DNA from: Clostridium sp. Marseille-P299 | Lineage (GTDB): Bacteria > Bacillota > Clostridia > Lachnospirales > Lachnospiraceae | NCBI RefSeq assembly: GCF_900078195.1 | Contig: NZ_FJVE01000007.1 | Span: forward strand, 310,001 to 374,000 | Length of the DNA stretch: 64,000 nt | Direction of reading: 5' to 3' | Shown: in pieces, positions 32,303-42,263 of the stretch | Numbering within the stretch: position 1 is the stretch's first letter | How the letters are laid out: each line of letters starts with the position of its first letter | Translations under genes and position numbers: made by a program | The notes under the pieces: model-generated | Seen by the model: only the letters and a program-made list of their open reading frames with translations | Databases searched by the model: none | Told to the model about the DNA's origin: nothing

Positions 32303-33394
32303 TTAAATAGTGACTTGTTCACTTGTTATAGATTCTAATTTATTCCCACATGAAGAGCAAAAAGCGTTTTCTGCAGAATTGAATGTACCACATTTATCAC
32401 AATAACATCCATTTAGTTTAGTTTGTTGCATGATAGGGTTTACATTAGGAGAAACGGTAGTTTGTGTTGTTGGTTCTTCCTCTATCTTAGTATCTTGTAA
32501 AGAGACATTTGCCTTACCGAATAGTTCTTTGAATTTACTAGATAATTTACAGAGCTTATCATATAGATTGAATGTAATTTGAGTTTCTGGTGCAAGTTTC
32601 ATATAACTAACCATTGTTTTTGTTAAAACATAACTGTCAATGAAGGCAGATTTAATTGATAAAGCAACTAGTACAGCTAAGAAGAATGCTAATAATTTTG
32701 AAAGGTTAAGGGCAGTAAATATAGCTCCAAATAAAAGGAATGGGATTAGAGTAAAAGCAAAGGTAACGAGTATTACTACCAAAGCAGTACCTAAGGCACT
32801 TTTAAGTAGGGACTTCCAATTTTGAAAATAGATTACAACACCATCAGCAGCACTTTTATATGCATTTTGATCCTTTTTATAGAAGGTATAGCCAAGGCAG
32901 CATTCATCTACATAACCTAAAGAGATACTAACTAACACTTTTGAGAAACCAATGATCAGACCGACGCCTGGGAGATTGCCTAACATACTATCAACAGTAT
33001 CAAGACCACCCTGAATTTGCTTTACCGAGGCACTAATTAGTTTATCAATTACAAAATATACATTGCTGGTACCAAAACGTTCTTTTACTCTTGCAGTTGC
33101 TACTTCAAATTGTTTTTCTGGGATTTGTCCAGTAGTCACAGCTTCAGCAAGAATCGCAACATGGCCAGCTTTTACTAGATAACCAAAATAATGCGTAATA
33201 ATGCTATTGATGACCCCTGTACCACCAATCCAAAATAAAAAGGCAAAAAAATAAACAATGCCTCCACCAAATAAGGCTCCGATTCCAAAACATATGGCTA
33301 GCCATACAATGGATAATAAAACTACTCCCAATCCTAGGGCTAGTTTTAACCACACAAATTTCATGGTTTTTAAATAGAGTTCTTTTGCTTGCAT
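32303..33394 (-). CDS. Polytopic membrane protein with C-terminal zinc ribbon
   Basis: 363 residues; ATG with AGGAGGAAAG upstream on the minus strand. About five to six hydrophobic segments lie between residues 12 and 255, among them LALGLGVVLLSIVWLAICFG and ALVVILVTFAFTLIPFLLFG. Then comes a soluble tail with a Thr-rich linker, and a terminal zinc ribbon CDKCGTFNSAENAFCSSCG. Zinc-ribbon membrane proteins of this kind are common in Lachnospiraceae and uncharacterised. The gene is monocistronic. Function unknown. Confidence 0.7.
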   Translation of the reverse strand: MQAKELYLKTMKFVWLKLALGLGVVLLSIVWLAICFGIGALFGGGIVYFFAFLFWIGGTGVINSIITHYFGYLVKAGHVAILAEAVTTGQIPEKQFEVATARVKERFGTSNVYFVIDKLISASVKQIQGGLDTVDSMLGNLPGVGLIIGFSKVLVSISLGYVDECCLGYTFYKKDQNAYKSAADGVVIYFQNWKSLLKSALGTALVVILVTFAFTLIPFLLFGAIFTALNLSKLLAFFLAVLVALSIKSAFIDSYVLTKTMVSYMKLAPETQITFNLYDKLCKLSSKFKELFGKANVSLQDTKIEEEPTTQTTVSPNVNPIMQQTKLNGCYCDKCGTFNSAENAFCSSCGNKLESITSEQVTI

Positions 33395-33806
33395 AATACC
33401 TTTCCTCCTGTTAAATAAATGTTTTATATAAAAACCTCTCGGTTTGCCGAGCTAAAAAAGGGAAGTTAAAATTTCAAGTAAAAAATAATGTAGCAATATA
33501 ATGAGTATTTAAGGGAAATGTAATCAAAATGAAAGTTAAGATAAAGAGATAGTTTGTATATATAAATGGAAAATATTAGAAATATATTTAAGATTAACAT
33601 AATTCAAAATGGAAGGCAACTAAAATTTATAAAAATTTAAATTCTATTTTAGAATTTATTGTTCATTGGTTAGAATTGTTTGTTAATTTTATTGAATTAT
33701 TTATAAGTTTTACTCATTTAAAACATAATAATATATAATAACTGGGTTTATTGATTATTGTCTACAAGTATTTTATAATGACAATGTCTTTAAGCAAAGT
33801 AAAGAC
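33395..33806. other. Gene-free AT-rich stretch upstream of the BMP transporter
   Basis: CTCGG-TTTG-CCGAG near 33437 is a short hairpin. ATTGTC/GACAAT and GTCTTT/AAAGAC pairings lie just before the terminator at 33807. I looked for a purine or 2'-deoxyguanosine riboswitch core and did not find one. Confidence 0.4.
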
Positions 33807-33842
33807 GCAGAATCTAGAGAGGATAGAATCTGCTTTTTTTAT
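33807..33842 (+). terminator. Terminator or attenuator in the BMP transporter leader
   Basis: GCAGAATCT and AGAATCTGC pair with one mismatch around AGAGAGGAT and are followed by eight T. It lies 43 bp before the BMP start codon, so it may attenuate the operon. Confidence 0.6.
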
Positions 33843-33884
33843 TTTCTACCATAGTCATGGTACATCAAAGGAGGATAACTTTTT

Positions 33885-35075
33885 ATGAAAAAGAAATTGT
33901 TAAGTTTACTTATGGTATCAGCGCTCGTTGTAACCATGGTAACAGGATGTGGAACAAAGAACGATGGTACTACAACTACCGAACCAACAACTGCACCAAC
34001 AAATGAGACATCAGGTGATAAGACGAAAGCAGATGGTTTATTTGCTCCAATAGCAAAAGAAGATATTAAAGTTGGTGTACTACATATTACAGATCCAGCA
34101 GAAGGTTCTGGATATACTTATACTCATGACATTGGTATTCAGGGAATGCAAAAGAATCTTGGTCTAGCGGACAATCAGATTGTTAGAAAGAATAATGTAT
34201 CTGATAGTGATGAAGTTGCAATTCAAACAGCAATAGAAGAATTAATCGAAGATGGATGTAATATAATTTTTGCCACTAGCTGGGGTTACATGGAAACATG
34301 CGCAGCTTATGCAGAAGAATATCCAGATATCATTTTTTCACATGGTACTGGATATATGAGCAATGGTACGAATTTTAATAACTACTTCGGAAGAATATAT
34401 CAAGCAAGATATCTAAGTGGTATCGCAGCTGGTCTTAAAACAGAAACAAATAAAATCGGATATGTAGCTTCTTGGGGAAAAGATAACTCTGAGGTAACTG
34501 GTGGATTAAATGCATTTGCAATGGGTGTATACTCTGTAAATCCTAACGCAGAAGTATATGTAAAAACAACAAACAGCTGGTATAATCCAGAAGGTGAAGC
34601 AGCTGCAGCAGAGGCTTTAATCGCTTTAGGTTGTGATGTATTATCTCAACATTGTGATACTCCAAACCCTATGACAGCAGCAGAAGAAGCTGGCGTATTT
34701 GGAGTAGGTTATAATTCAGACATGTCTAAAGATGCACCAAATGCTGTACTTACTTCTGTAGTTTGGGATTGGTCAGCATATTATACGAAGGCTGTAAAAG
34801 ATGTAATTGATGGTACATGGGATGGTTCTAATTACTTTGGCGGTATGGCAGAAGGATTAGTAAACATTGCACCATTATCTGATTTATGTAAAGAAGGAAC
34901 AAAAGAAGCCATTGATGAAGCAAGAGCAAAGATTGAATCTGGTGATTGGGATGTGTTCTGGGGCGTTATTGAAACTAATGAAGGTACAACTGTAGGTGAA
35001 GAAGGTAAATCTTTAGATGACGCTACAATTACTGGTGGAATCAATTGGTACTTTAAAAATGTTGTTGAAAAATAA
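33885..35075 (+). CDS. BMP-family substrate-binding lipoprotein (probable nucleoside binding)
   Basis: 396 residues. The signal peptide ends in a lipobox (VTMVTGC, Cys at about residue 22), then a Thr-rich linker and the BMP domain from about residue 55. Family motifs are VGVLHITDPAEGSGYTYTHD, ATSWGYMETCAAYAEEYPD, YFGRIYQARYLSGIAAGLK, NKIGYVASWG and DVLSQHCDTP. BMP proteins of this type (BmpA, PnrA, YufN) bind purine nucleosides on the outer face of the membrane and hand them to the ABC transporter, encoded here in order ATPase, permease, permease. A nucleoside is the most likely ligand; autoinducer or other ligands are known for some members. Confidence 0.88.
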   Translation: MKKKLLSLLMVSALVVTMVTGCGTKNDGTTTTEPTTAPTNETSGDKTKADGLFAPIAKEDIKVGVLHITDPAEGSGYTYTHDIGIQGMQKNLGLADNQIVRKNNVSDSDEVAIQTAIEELIEDGCNIIFATSWGYMETCAAYAEEYPDIIFSHGTGYMSNGTNFNNYFGRIYQARYLSGIAAGLKTETNKIGYVASWGKDNSEVTGGLNAFAMGVYSVNPNAEVYVKTTNSWYNPEGEAAAAEALIALGCDVLSQHCDTPNPMTAAEEAGVFGVGYNSDMSKDAPNAVLTSVVWDWSAYYTKAVKDVIDGTWDGSNYFGGMAEGLVNIAPLSDLCKEGTKEAIDEARAKIESGDWDVFWGVIETNEGTTVGEEGKSLDDATITGGINWYFKNVVEK

Positions 35076-35237
35076 TCTTTAAAATATTGCAGAAAGATAA
35101 TATAAAAAAGTAATAACGAAAAAGTTCACGAATTTTAATGTTTTACTGATTCTGAATTGATATACGAAAAGATATTCATTTTAGAAGGTGGAATGTTTAG
35201 TATTTCACACAAATCCTTTTAAGGTAATTTTGGCTAA

Positions 35238-35276
35238 AGGGTGTTGCAAATAGAAAATCTTATATTGCAACACCCT
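35238..35276 (+). terminator. Intercistronic hairpin between binding protein and ATPase genes
   Basis: AGGGTGTTGCAA (35238-35249) pairs perfectly with TTGCAACACCCT (35265-35276), followed by TTCATGTTTTT. Partial termination here would make more binding protein than transporter. Confidence 0.7.
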
Positions 35277-35299
35277 TTCATGTTTTTGGAGGTACGATT

Positions 35300-36835
35300 A
35301 TGTCACAGACAAAGAAACCTGCATATGCAATAGAATGTAAGGGAATAACAAAGCGATTCGGTAGCGTAGTTGCCAATGATCACATAAATTTGAATGTAAA
35401 GCAAGGTGAAATACTTGCCCTACTTGGTGAAAATGGTTCAGGTAAGACAACATTAATGAATATGCTCTCTGGAATTTACCATCCAGATGAAGGGAGCATT
35501 TCCATTTACGGAGAAGAAGTAGTAATTAATTCCCCAACCGATGCAGCGGTTCTTGGTATTGGTATGATTCATCAGCATTTTAAACTGGTTGAAGTATTTT
35601 CTGCGATGGAAAACATTGTACTTGGTACAAAAGAAAAGTTAGAAAAACCAAAAGTGCTAAAAGAAAAGATCGAAAAAATATGTACAAAATTTGGGCTAGA
35701 GATTGACGCTGAAAAGAAAGTCTATGATATGTCTGTTAGCGAAAAACAGACGGTAGAAATCTTAAAAGTTTTATATAGAGGAGCTAAAATTCTTATTTTA
35801 GATGAACCAACAGCAGTTTTAACACCACAAGAAACAGATAAGTTATTTGCGATTTTACGTCGAATGAAAGAGCAAGGCAATGCAATAATAATAATAACTC
35901 ATAAGTTAAATGAAGTACTTGATATTAGTGACAGAGTTACGATACTTAGAAAAGGAAAAAGTATTGAAACGGTAGTTACTGCGGAATGTGATTCGAAAAT
36001 GTTGACAGAATTAATGGTTGGCAGACCTGTTAGTTTAGAAATCGAACGACCAGAAATAGAGAAGAAGAGAACAGTTCTTGAATGTAAGAATTTATCCATT
36101 TTAAAATCGGATGGAACAAAAGGAATTGATGATATTTCCTTTAACATTAAGTCAGGAGAGATTCTTGGAATTGCTGGTGTTGCAGGTAGTGGGCAAAAAG
36201 AATTATGCGAAGGAATTGCAGGATTATTACAAGTTCAAAACGGCGAAATTAATTACAATGGTGAAAATATTGTAGGAAAATCTCCCCTTGAAATTATTAA
36301 CTATGGAATTAGTATGAGTTTTGTTCCAGAAGATCGACTTGGAATGGGTCTAGTGGCTGATATGGGTATGGTAGATAATATGCTTTTAAAAAGCTATAAA
36401 GATGGTAAGGGACCTTTTGTACGTCGTAAGCCAGCGAGAGCCTTAGCTGAAAAATTAGTGAAAAAGTTAAAGATTGTTACTCCTGGTGTAGAAACGCCGG
36501 TACGACTTATGTCTGGTGGTAACGTACAAAAAGTTTTATTAGGACGTGAAATAGAGTCAAATCCTAACGTTCTTATTACCGCTTATCCAGTAAGAGGTTT
36601 AGATATTAATGCATCTTATACCGTTTATGATTTATTAAACGAACAAAAACAAAAGAATGTTGCAGTTATTTATGTTGGTGAAGATTTGGATGTTTTACTT
36701 GAACTATCCGATCGAATCATGGTTCTTTGCCATGGCAAGGTGACTGGAATTGTAGATGCAAAAACCACAACCAAGGAACATATCGGTTTACTTATGACAG
36801 GTGAAATGGATCAGGAGGAAGCAGTAAATGGCTAA
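35300..36835 (+). CDS. Nucleoside-type ABC transporter, double-domain ATPase
   Basis: 511 residues with two ABC domains, the plan of the BMP/ribose-type importers. Domain 1 has Walker A GENGSGKTT, signature MSVSEKQTVEI and Walker B LILDEPTAVL. Domain 2 has a degenerate Walker A (GVAGSGQKEL), signature MSGGNVQKVLLGRE and a degenerate Walker B ITAYPVRGLD, as usual for this family, so only one site is catalytic. It powers import of the ligand captured by the BMP lipoprotein. TTTTGGAGGTAC precedes the ATG. The end overlaps the next gene by 8 bp. Confidence 0.92.
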   Translation: MSQTKKPAYAIECKGITKRFGSVVANDHINLNVKQGEILALLGENGSGKTTLMNMLSGIYHPDEGSISIYGEEVVINSPTDAAVLGIGMIHQHFKLVEVFSAMENIVLGTKEKLEKPKVLKEKIEKICTKFGLEIDAEKKVYDMSVSEKQTVEILKVLYRGAKILILDEPTAVLTPQETDKLFAILRRMKEQGNAIIIITHKLNEVLDISDRVTILRKGKSIETVVTAECDSKMLTELMVGRPVSLEIERPEIEKKRTVLECKNLSILKSDGTKGIDDISFNIKSGEILGIAGVAGSGQKELCEGIAGLLQVQNGEINYNGENIVGKSPLEIINYGISMSFVPEDRLGMGLVADMGMVDNMLLKSYKDGKGPFVRRKPARALAEKLVKKLKIVTPGVETPVRLMSGGNVQKVLLGREIESNPNVLITAYPVRGLDINASYTVYDLLNEQKQKNVAVIYVGEDLDVLLELSDRIMVLCHGKVTGIVDAKTTTKEHIGLLMTGEMDQEEAVNG

Positions 36836-37928
36836 TATAAAAGTTAAAAGACAAAATGAGCCTCTCATTCGTACTGTAAAACGAGCAGAGCTATCAAAAA
36901 ATAAAATGATAGGATTACGTTTACTTGCATTACTGTTAGCATTAGTTGCAGGGGGCTTATTTATTCTTATTATAGGATATAATCCATTTAAAATATATTC
37001 AACACTAGTAAGCGGTGCATTTCGTAGTAAGTTAGCAATTCAAGGAACCGTTAAAATAATGATTCCATTACTTATTACATCATTAGGTGTTACCTTAGCC
37101 TTTAAAATGAAATTTTGGAACATTGGTGCAGAAGGACAGATGATTACGGGAGCTATTTTTGCCTCTTATTTTGCCCTTTTTCATGCGGACTTACCACATG
37201 CATTGCTACTAATTATTATGTTAGTTGCTGGAATGTTAGGTGGTGGTTTAGCAGCCCTTTTACCTGCTTATTTTAAATCACGCTATAATACCAATGAAAC
37301 ATTATTTACATTAATGTTTAACTATATTGCTTTTAATATTGTTGTATTTTTAAGAGAGTCTCCTTGGAGAGATCCAGCATCTCCTGGATATGCTAAAATT
37401 GCAAGATTTGATAAAAATGCACAGTTAGATAAAGTCTTTGGAGTACATAGTGGTTGGATCATTGCTCTTATTTTAGTAGTGCTTGTCTTTATTTATTTAA
37501 GCTATACAAAACATGGTTATGAAATTAGCGTTGTTGGTGAGAGCCAAGCGACAGCGACCTATGCTGGTATGAATGTAAAGAAGATTGTTCTTCGTACGAT
37601 GTTTATCAGTGGTGCTATTTGTGGTGTGGCTGGTATGATTGAAGTAAGTGGTTCTGCGATGACGCTTACTACTGGTATTGCAGGTGGTGTAGGTTTTACA
37701 GCTATTATTGTAGCTTGGCTTGGTAATCTTAATCCTATTTCAATTTTTATTATTTCAGCATTATTTAGTATTATGGAAAAGGGAAGTAGTGTAGTAGAAT
37801 CTACCTTTGGATTATCCGGGGCATGTGCAGACGTATTGCAAGGAATTATCTTATTCTTTGTGATTGGATGCGAGTTTTTTGCTAGATATCATTTTGTGAT
37901 GCGTAAAAAAGGAGGAGCAAAAGCATGA
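36828..37928 (+). CDS. Nucleoside-type ABC transporter permease 1
   Basis: 366 residues with about nine to ten hydrophobic segments of the BPD_transp_2 family (YufP/NupB type). Visible conserved parts are FKMKFWNIGAEGQM near residue 95 and GINPKAA-like VVGESQATATYAGMNVKK near residue 240, the cytoplasmic coupling helix region, then ISGAICGVAGMIEVSG. It pairs with the next gene to form the channel. It overlaps the ATPase gene by 8 bp and the next permease by 4 bp, so the three are translationally coupled. Confidence 0.9.
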   Translation: MANIKVKRQNEPLIRTVKRAELSKNKMIGLRLLALLLALVAGGLFILIIGYNPFKIYSTLVSGAFRSKLAIQGTVKIMIPLLITSLGVTLAFKMKFWNIGAEGQMITGAIFASYFALFHADLPHALLLIIMLVAGMLGGGLAALLPAYFKSRYNTNETLFTLMFNYIAFNIVVFLRESPWRDPASPGYAKIARFDKNAQLDKVFGVHSGWIIALILVVLVFIYLSYTKHGYEISVVGESQATATYAGMNVKKIVLRTMFISGAICGVAGMIEVSGSAMTLTTGIAGGVGFTAIIVAWLGNLNPISIFIISALFSIMEKGSSVVESTFGLSGACADVLQGIILFFVIGCEFFARYHFVMRKKGGAKA

Positions 37929-38878
37929 GTATGATTATTCGTTTTATTGCAGTTTCCATTGCTTCTGGAACACCGATATTGTTCGGTACTTTAGGTGAAA
38001 TCCTCAATGAAAAAGTTGGACATTTAAACTTAGGTGTTGAAGGTATGATGGCAATCGGTGCCTGTGCAGGCTTTATGGTAGGATATTCTACTGATAATTT
38101 TCTACTTGCTTTAATTGCAGCTTTTGCAGCTGGAGCCCTTGCAGCATTGATATACGGTGTTTTAACCATTACATTTATGGCAAATCAAAATGTAACCGGC
38201 TTAACGCTTACCATCTTTGGTGTAGGTCTTGCAAACTTTTGGGGATTTCATGCCCTTAGTAAATCAGAGAGTGGAACGTTAAAACTTCCTGAAAACATTA
38301 CTTCTCAAATGAGAAACATTAATATCAAAGGTCTTAGTGATATTCCTATCCTTGGTGAGTTATTCTTTTCTTATAACCCATTTGTTTATATAGGAATTAT
38401 TACAGCAATTCTACTTGGTATTTATCTTCACCATACAAAAACAGGTCTTAACATTCGCGCAATCGGTGAAAATCCAGCAGCAGCAGATGCCGCTGGTATT
38501 AAAGTTACAAAGTGCAAGTATTTAAATGTAATGCTTGGTGGTGGTATCTGTGGTATTGGTGGAGCTTACACGATTATGATTATTAATAAAGGTGTATGGA
38601 TTAGTGACTGTGTGGGAGGAATCGGTTGGATTTCTGTTGCATTAGTTATCTTTGCGACATGGAGCCCTGTAAAAGCTATTTTTGGTTCCTTTATATTTGG
38701 AGCACTTCGTCAGTTAAAATATTATATCCCTGCTTCATTTAATATTCCTGGAGCATTTTATGATATGTTACCTTATTTGATTACGGTAATCGTTCTTGTA
38801 GCGGCATCCGTTCGTATGGCAAGGGAGAAATCTCAGCCAGAAGCTTGCGGTGTGAATTACTATAGAGAGGAACGTTAA
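37925..38878 (+). CDS. Nucleoside-type ABC transporter permease 2
   Basis: 317 residues, the shorter partner permease (YufQ/NupC type). It begins with the conserved GTPILFGTLGEILNEKVGHL and LGVEGMMAIGA, and has the coupling segment IRAIGENPAAADAAGIKVTK. It has about eight to nine hydrophobic segments. An ATGA overlap with permease 1 joins the two genes. It completes the four-gene importer that starts at 33885. Confidence 0.9.
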   Translation: MSMIIRFIAVSIASGTPILFGTLGEILNEKVGHLNLGVEGMMAIGACAGFMVGYSTDNFLLALIAAFAAGALAALIYGVLTITFMANQNVTGLTLTIFGVGLANFWGFHALSKSESGTLKLPENITSQMRNINIKGLSDIPILGELFFSYNPFVYIGIITAILLGIYLHHTKTGLNIRAIGENPAAADAAGIKVTKCKYLNVMLGGGICGIGGAYTIMIINKGVWISDCVGGIGWISVALVIFATWSPVKAIFGSFIFGALRQLKYYIPASFNIPGAFYDMLPYLITVIVLVAASVRMAREKSQPEACGVNYYREER

Positions 38879-38938
38879 TTAAAGTGAGATAAGAGGGATT
38901 CTTAAAATAGGAATGCAATAAAATAGAGATTCAATAAT

Positions 38939-39046
38939 ATAGCAGTTGTTAATAAACCGAATTCATCTGCATGATTCACATTTTTGTTTTGAAAAGTATA
39001 AAACAATATAGTATCATACAGGTAAATCACTTTTAACAACTGCTAT
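38939..39046. other. Long-range inverted repeat downstream of the transporter operon
   Basis: ATAGCAGTTGTTAA (38939-38952) is a perfect complement of TTAACAACTGCTAT (39033-39046), with an 80-nt loop. No clear T run follows, but its place at the end of the operon suggests a terminator or 3'-end stabiliser. The rest of 38879-39208 is AT-rich with no gene. Confidence 0.5.
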
Positions 39047-39208
39047 CACTTTGTTGATTTGTGTAATTATTAATTTTCTTGTTATATATAATTATCCTTA
39101 AATTGTATTGTTCTTATTTGAAATTGTTCTTATTTGAAGTTATCCATACTTACGTTTAAAAAATATCTTCATTCTATTATCGTTCTTTATTTAGATACCT
39201 TTCTATAG

Positions 39209-40060
39209 TTAACTTTGTTTTCTATATTTTGCAGGAGTAATTCCCTTATATTTTCGAAAGGTTTTAATAAAATAGCTTAAATCATTAAAACCACAATTCA
39301 TAGCAATTTCAATAATGGATGCGTCAGAGTTGAGCAATTGAAAACAGGCGCGTTCAATTCTATAAAAATTCAAATAATTCATTGGACTTTTATGAGTCAT
39401 ATCCTGAAAAAATTTGCAAAAATATTTTGCAGACATGCCTGCGGCTTTTGAAAGCTGATCTAACGTGATGGTTGTATTATAATGGTTTTCGATTAGTTCT
39501 AGTGCATGTTTTAGTTGATGTAATCTTTTTTGATTTACAGAAGATACTTGAGAGGCAGTGCAAAAAAGATTTCGCTCAAGCATTGTGCCAAAAATCTCAT
39601 ATAACGAACCTTTAACAATCATTTCATATCCGAAATTCTTCATCTGAAAAGAGTCAAATAGTTTCCAGATTGTATCATGCAGTCTTGTATCTTCCTTAGG
39701 AAGATAATTATTTATCAGAAGTGCTTGATTGCTTATAGACTCTATGTATTTTCTTGAAATATCTTCTTTATTCAGTAACATTTTCATGTCAAACACAATA
39801 CATTCATAAACACAGTCTTTGGGAGCACATGCATGGAGGGTCCCACCATGAACAAATATGACATCTCCTGAATTTGCATGAATTTCTTCCTCATCCAATG
39901 AAATAATAAAACTTCCTTTCAAAACACGAATAATCTCATACTCTACATGCCAATGGAACGCCATAATGTACTGAGGATGAGAATCCTCTACATGGTGAAA
40001 ATCAATAGGAAATTCAAAGGTTCCACGCTGTTTACACTCATTATAATCTAAATATTGCAT
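39209..40060 (-). CDS. AraC-family regulator (probable fucose operon regulator)
   Basis: 283 residues from the ATG at 40060, chosen because GGAGG lies 4 nt upstream; a longer frame to 40108 lacks a site. The N-terminal half is a cupin-type sensor (FHWHVEYEIIRVLKGSFIIS, then EEIHANSGDVIFVHGGTLHA). The C-terminal 100 residues hold two helix-turn-helix motifs, TLDQLSKAAGMSAKYFCKFF and IIEIAMNCGFNDLSYFIKTF, ending FRKYKGITPAKYRKQ. It is divergent from fucI across 310 bp, the classic position for a sugar-responsive activator. The ligand (fucose or a fucose intermediate) is inferred from position. Confidence 0.85.
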   Translation of the reverse strand: MQYLDYNECKQRGTFEFPIDFHHVEDSHPQYIMAFHWHVEYEIIRVLKGSFIISLDEEEIHANSGDVIFVHGGTLHACAPKDCVYECIVFDMKMLLNKEDISRKYIESISNQALLINNYLPKEDTRLHDTIWKLFDSFQMKNFGYEMIVKGSLYEIFGTMLERNLFCTASQVSSVNQKRLHQLKHALELIENHYNTTITLDQLSKAAGMSAKYFCKFFQDMTHKSPMNYLNFYRIERACFQLLNSDASIIEIAMNCGFNDLSYFIKTFRKYKGITPAKYRKQS

Positions 40061-40139
40061 ACATCCTCCAATCTGAAGATTGTTACATTTTTTGCCATTA
40101 TAACACAAGATTTAAGGCAAGTAAAATAGTAGAATGAAG

Positions 40140-40197
40140 GATATAGATATAGATATAGATATAGATATAAAGATAAATATAAATATAGATATAGATG
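40140..40197. repeat. GATATA microsatellite
   Basis: Five exact GATATA units (40140-40169) followed by degenerate units to about 40197, in the regulatory gap between the AraC gene and fucI. Confidence 0.85.
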
Positions 40198-40220
40198 AAA
40201 TTTAGATGGAGTTTGAAGCT

Positions 40221-40354
40221 GATATGTAAGATAGAATTAATAGGCAAGCTAAGCCAATAAGTAAGATAAAACTAATAAGCAAGATAAACTAATGCGTAAG
40301 ATAAAGCTAATAAGCAAGATGAAACTATAAGCAATATAAAACTATTTGAGAGAA
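40221..40354. repeat. Degenerate 17-18 bp tandem repeat, about seven copies
   Basis: Units close to TAAGCAAGATAAAACTAA repeat from about 40221 to 40354, directly upstream of the fucI ribosome site. Spacing and sequence vary slightly from unit to unit. It occupies the space where a fuc promoter and activator sites would be expected. Confidence 0.7.
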
Positions 40355-40370
40355 AGGATAAGGTGTTAGG

Positions 40371-42164
40371 GTGGCAAAAAGCAGATTAATAGGTGATTAC
40401 CCAGTGATTGGAATACGACCAACCATTGATGGTCGAAGAGGGGTTTTAGAGGTTAGAGAATCATTAGAAGAGCAAACCATGAACATGGCAAGGGCAGCAG
40501 CAGGACTTTTTGCAAGTAATTTATGCTATTCAAATGGTGAACCTGTAAACGTTGTAATTGCAGACACAACCATTGGACGTGTTGCTGAGGCAGCAGCTTG
40601 TGCAGATAAGTTTAAAAAGGCCGGTGTAGATATTACACTTACCGTTACTCCTTGTTGGTGTTACGGGTCAGAAACAATGGATATGGATCCAATGACCATT
40701 AAAGGTGTTTGGGGATTTAATGGAACGGAACGACCAGGTGCTGTTTATTTAGCAGCGGTACTAGCTGGCCATGCTCAAAAAGGATTGCCTGCCTTTGGTA
40801 TCTATGGAAGGAACGTGCAAGATGCTGATGACTTAGAGATTCCCGAGGATGTAAAAGAAAAGCTATTACGATTTGGTAGAGCTGCAATTGCGGCAGCTAC
40901 TATGCGCGGAAAATCTTATTTGCAGATAGGCTCTATATGTATGGGTATTGCTGGTTCAATTATTAACTGTGACTTTTTTGAAGAGTATTTAGGTATGAGG
41001 GTTGAATCCGTAGATGAAGTAGAGATTATTCGGCGAATGACAGAAGAAATTTATGATAAGAAAGAATATGAAAAAGCCTTAGCCTGGGTAAAAGAAAAAT
41101 GTAAAGAGGGTTTTGATAAAAATCCAATTCATCTGCAGAAGAATGAAAAACAAAAAGAAGAAGAGTGGGAATTCATCGTTAAAATGATGTGTATCATTAA
41201 AGATTTGTACAATGGGAATGAAAATCTTCCAGAACATGCAAAAGAAGAAATGGTAGGTCATAATGCAATCGCTGGTGGATTTCAAGGCCAAAGGCAGTGG
41301 ACTGATTTTTATCCAAACTGTGATTTTCCAGAAGCAATGTTAAACTCTTCTTTTGATTGGGAGGGAGCAAGAGAGCCTTACATATTAGCAACAGAGAATG
41401 ATTCCTTAAATGGAGTTTGTATGCTGTTTGGTAAATTACTAACCAATACTGCACAAATATTTGCTGATGTTAGAACTTATTGGAGCCCAGATGCTGTGAA
41501 AAAGGCGACTGGTTACGAATTAGAAGGTGTTGCTCAAGAAGCTAGTGGCTTTATTCATTTAATAAATTCAGGAGCAGCATGTATCGATGCGTGCGGTGAA
41601 GTAAAAGATGAGAATGGTAACGGAATCATAAAACCATTTTGGGAAATGACTGATAAAGATCAAGACGTATGCTTACAGGCCACAACATGGAATGCAGCAG
41701 ATTACGGGTATTTCAGGGGTGGTGGATACTCTTCCCGTTTCTTAACAAGAAGTGAAATGCCAGTGACAATGGTTCGAATAAACATGATAAAAGGGCTAGG
41801 TCCAGTACTACAATTGGTGGAAGGATATACAGTGAATTTACCAGAGGAGGTATCTGATAAGCTTTGGAAGAGAACTGATTATACATGGCCTTGCACTTGG
41901 TTTGCTCCAAGGACAACGAAAGAGGGCGCTTTTAAAACAGCTTACGAGGTGATGAATAATTGGGGAGCAAATCATGGCTCAATTAGTTATGGCCATATTG
42001 GTGCTGATATTATTACACTTTGTTCTATTCTTAGAATACCTGTTTGTATGCACAACGTTCCTGAGGATAAAATATTCCGTCCAGCAGTGTGGAACGCATT
42101 TGGTATGGATAAAGAGGGACAGGATTATAGAGCTTGTGCAACTTTTGGTCCAATGTATAAATAA
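40371..42164 (+). CDS. fucI: L-fucose isomerase
   Basis: 597 residues, the normal size for FucI. It converts L-fucose to L-fuculose (Mn2+-dependent, cytoplasmic) as the first step of fucose breakdown. It begins at a GTG behind GGATAAGGTGTTAGG and reads [33 protein letters not shown], the family start. Other conserved parts are [27 protein letters not shown], and the C-terminal [17 protein letters not shown] with catalytic-site histidines. It is divergent from an AraC regulator and is followed by a kinase remnant, fucU and fucA. FucI also accepts D-arabinose in other bacteria. Confidence 0.95.
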   Translation: MAKSRLIGDYPVIGIRPTIDGRRGVLEVRESLEEQTMNMARAAAGLFASNLCYSNGEPVNVVIADTTIGRVAEAAACADKFKKAGVDITLTVTPCWCYGSETMDMDPMTIKGVWGFNGTERPGAVYLAAVLAGHAQKGLPAFGIYGRNVQDADDLEIPEDVKEKLLRFGRAAIAAATMRGKSYLQIGSICMGIAGSIINCDFFEEYLGMRVESVDEVEIIRRMTEEIYDKKEYEKALAWVKEKCKEGFDKNPIHLQKNEKQKEEEWEFIVKMMCIIKDLYNGNENLPEHAKEEMVGHNAIAGGFQGQRQWTDFYPNCDFPEAMLNSSFDWEGAREPYILATENDSLNGVCMLFGKLLTNTAQIFADVRTYWSPDAVKKATGYELEGVAQEASGFIHLINSGAACIDACGEVKDENGNGIIKPFWEMTDKDQDVCLQATTWNAADYGYFRGGGYSSRFLTRSEMPVTMVRINMIKGLGPVLQLVEGYTVNLPEEVSDKLWKRTDYTWPCTWFAPRTTKEGAFKTAYEVMNNWGANHGSISYGHIGADIITLCSILRIPVCMHNVPEDKIFRPAVWNAFGMDKEGQDYRACATFGPMYK

Positions 42165-42182
42165 GAAAGGGAGATAAGAGTA

Positions 42183-42263
42183 TTGACTTTTGATCTAGGA
42201 GTATCTAGTGGCAGGGCAATGCTTAGAATTTTGATGGAAAAACAACGGAGGATAGTATGTTAA
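42183..42263 (+). pseudogene. Remnant of an FGGY sugar kinase (probably L-fuculokinase)
   Basis: A 26-codon frame starts at TTG 42183 behind AAAGGGAGATAAGAG and ends at 42263, overlapping the fucU start. It encodes TFDLGVSSGRAMLRILMEK, which matches the N-terminal phosphate-binding motif of rhamnulokinase/fuculokinase (DLGASSGRVML). The other 450 or so residues of the kinase are absent. Its place between fucI and fucU/fucA is exactly where fucK belongs. The kinase gene seems to have been lost by internal deletion. Confidence 0.75.

Noticed and set aside
40221..40354. CRISPR-like reading of the fucI upstream repeats
   Set aside because: Units are directly adjacent and degenerate, without spacers.
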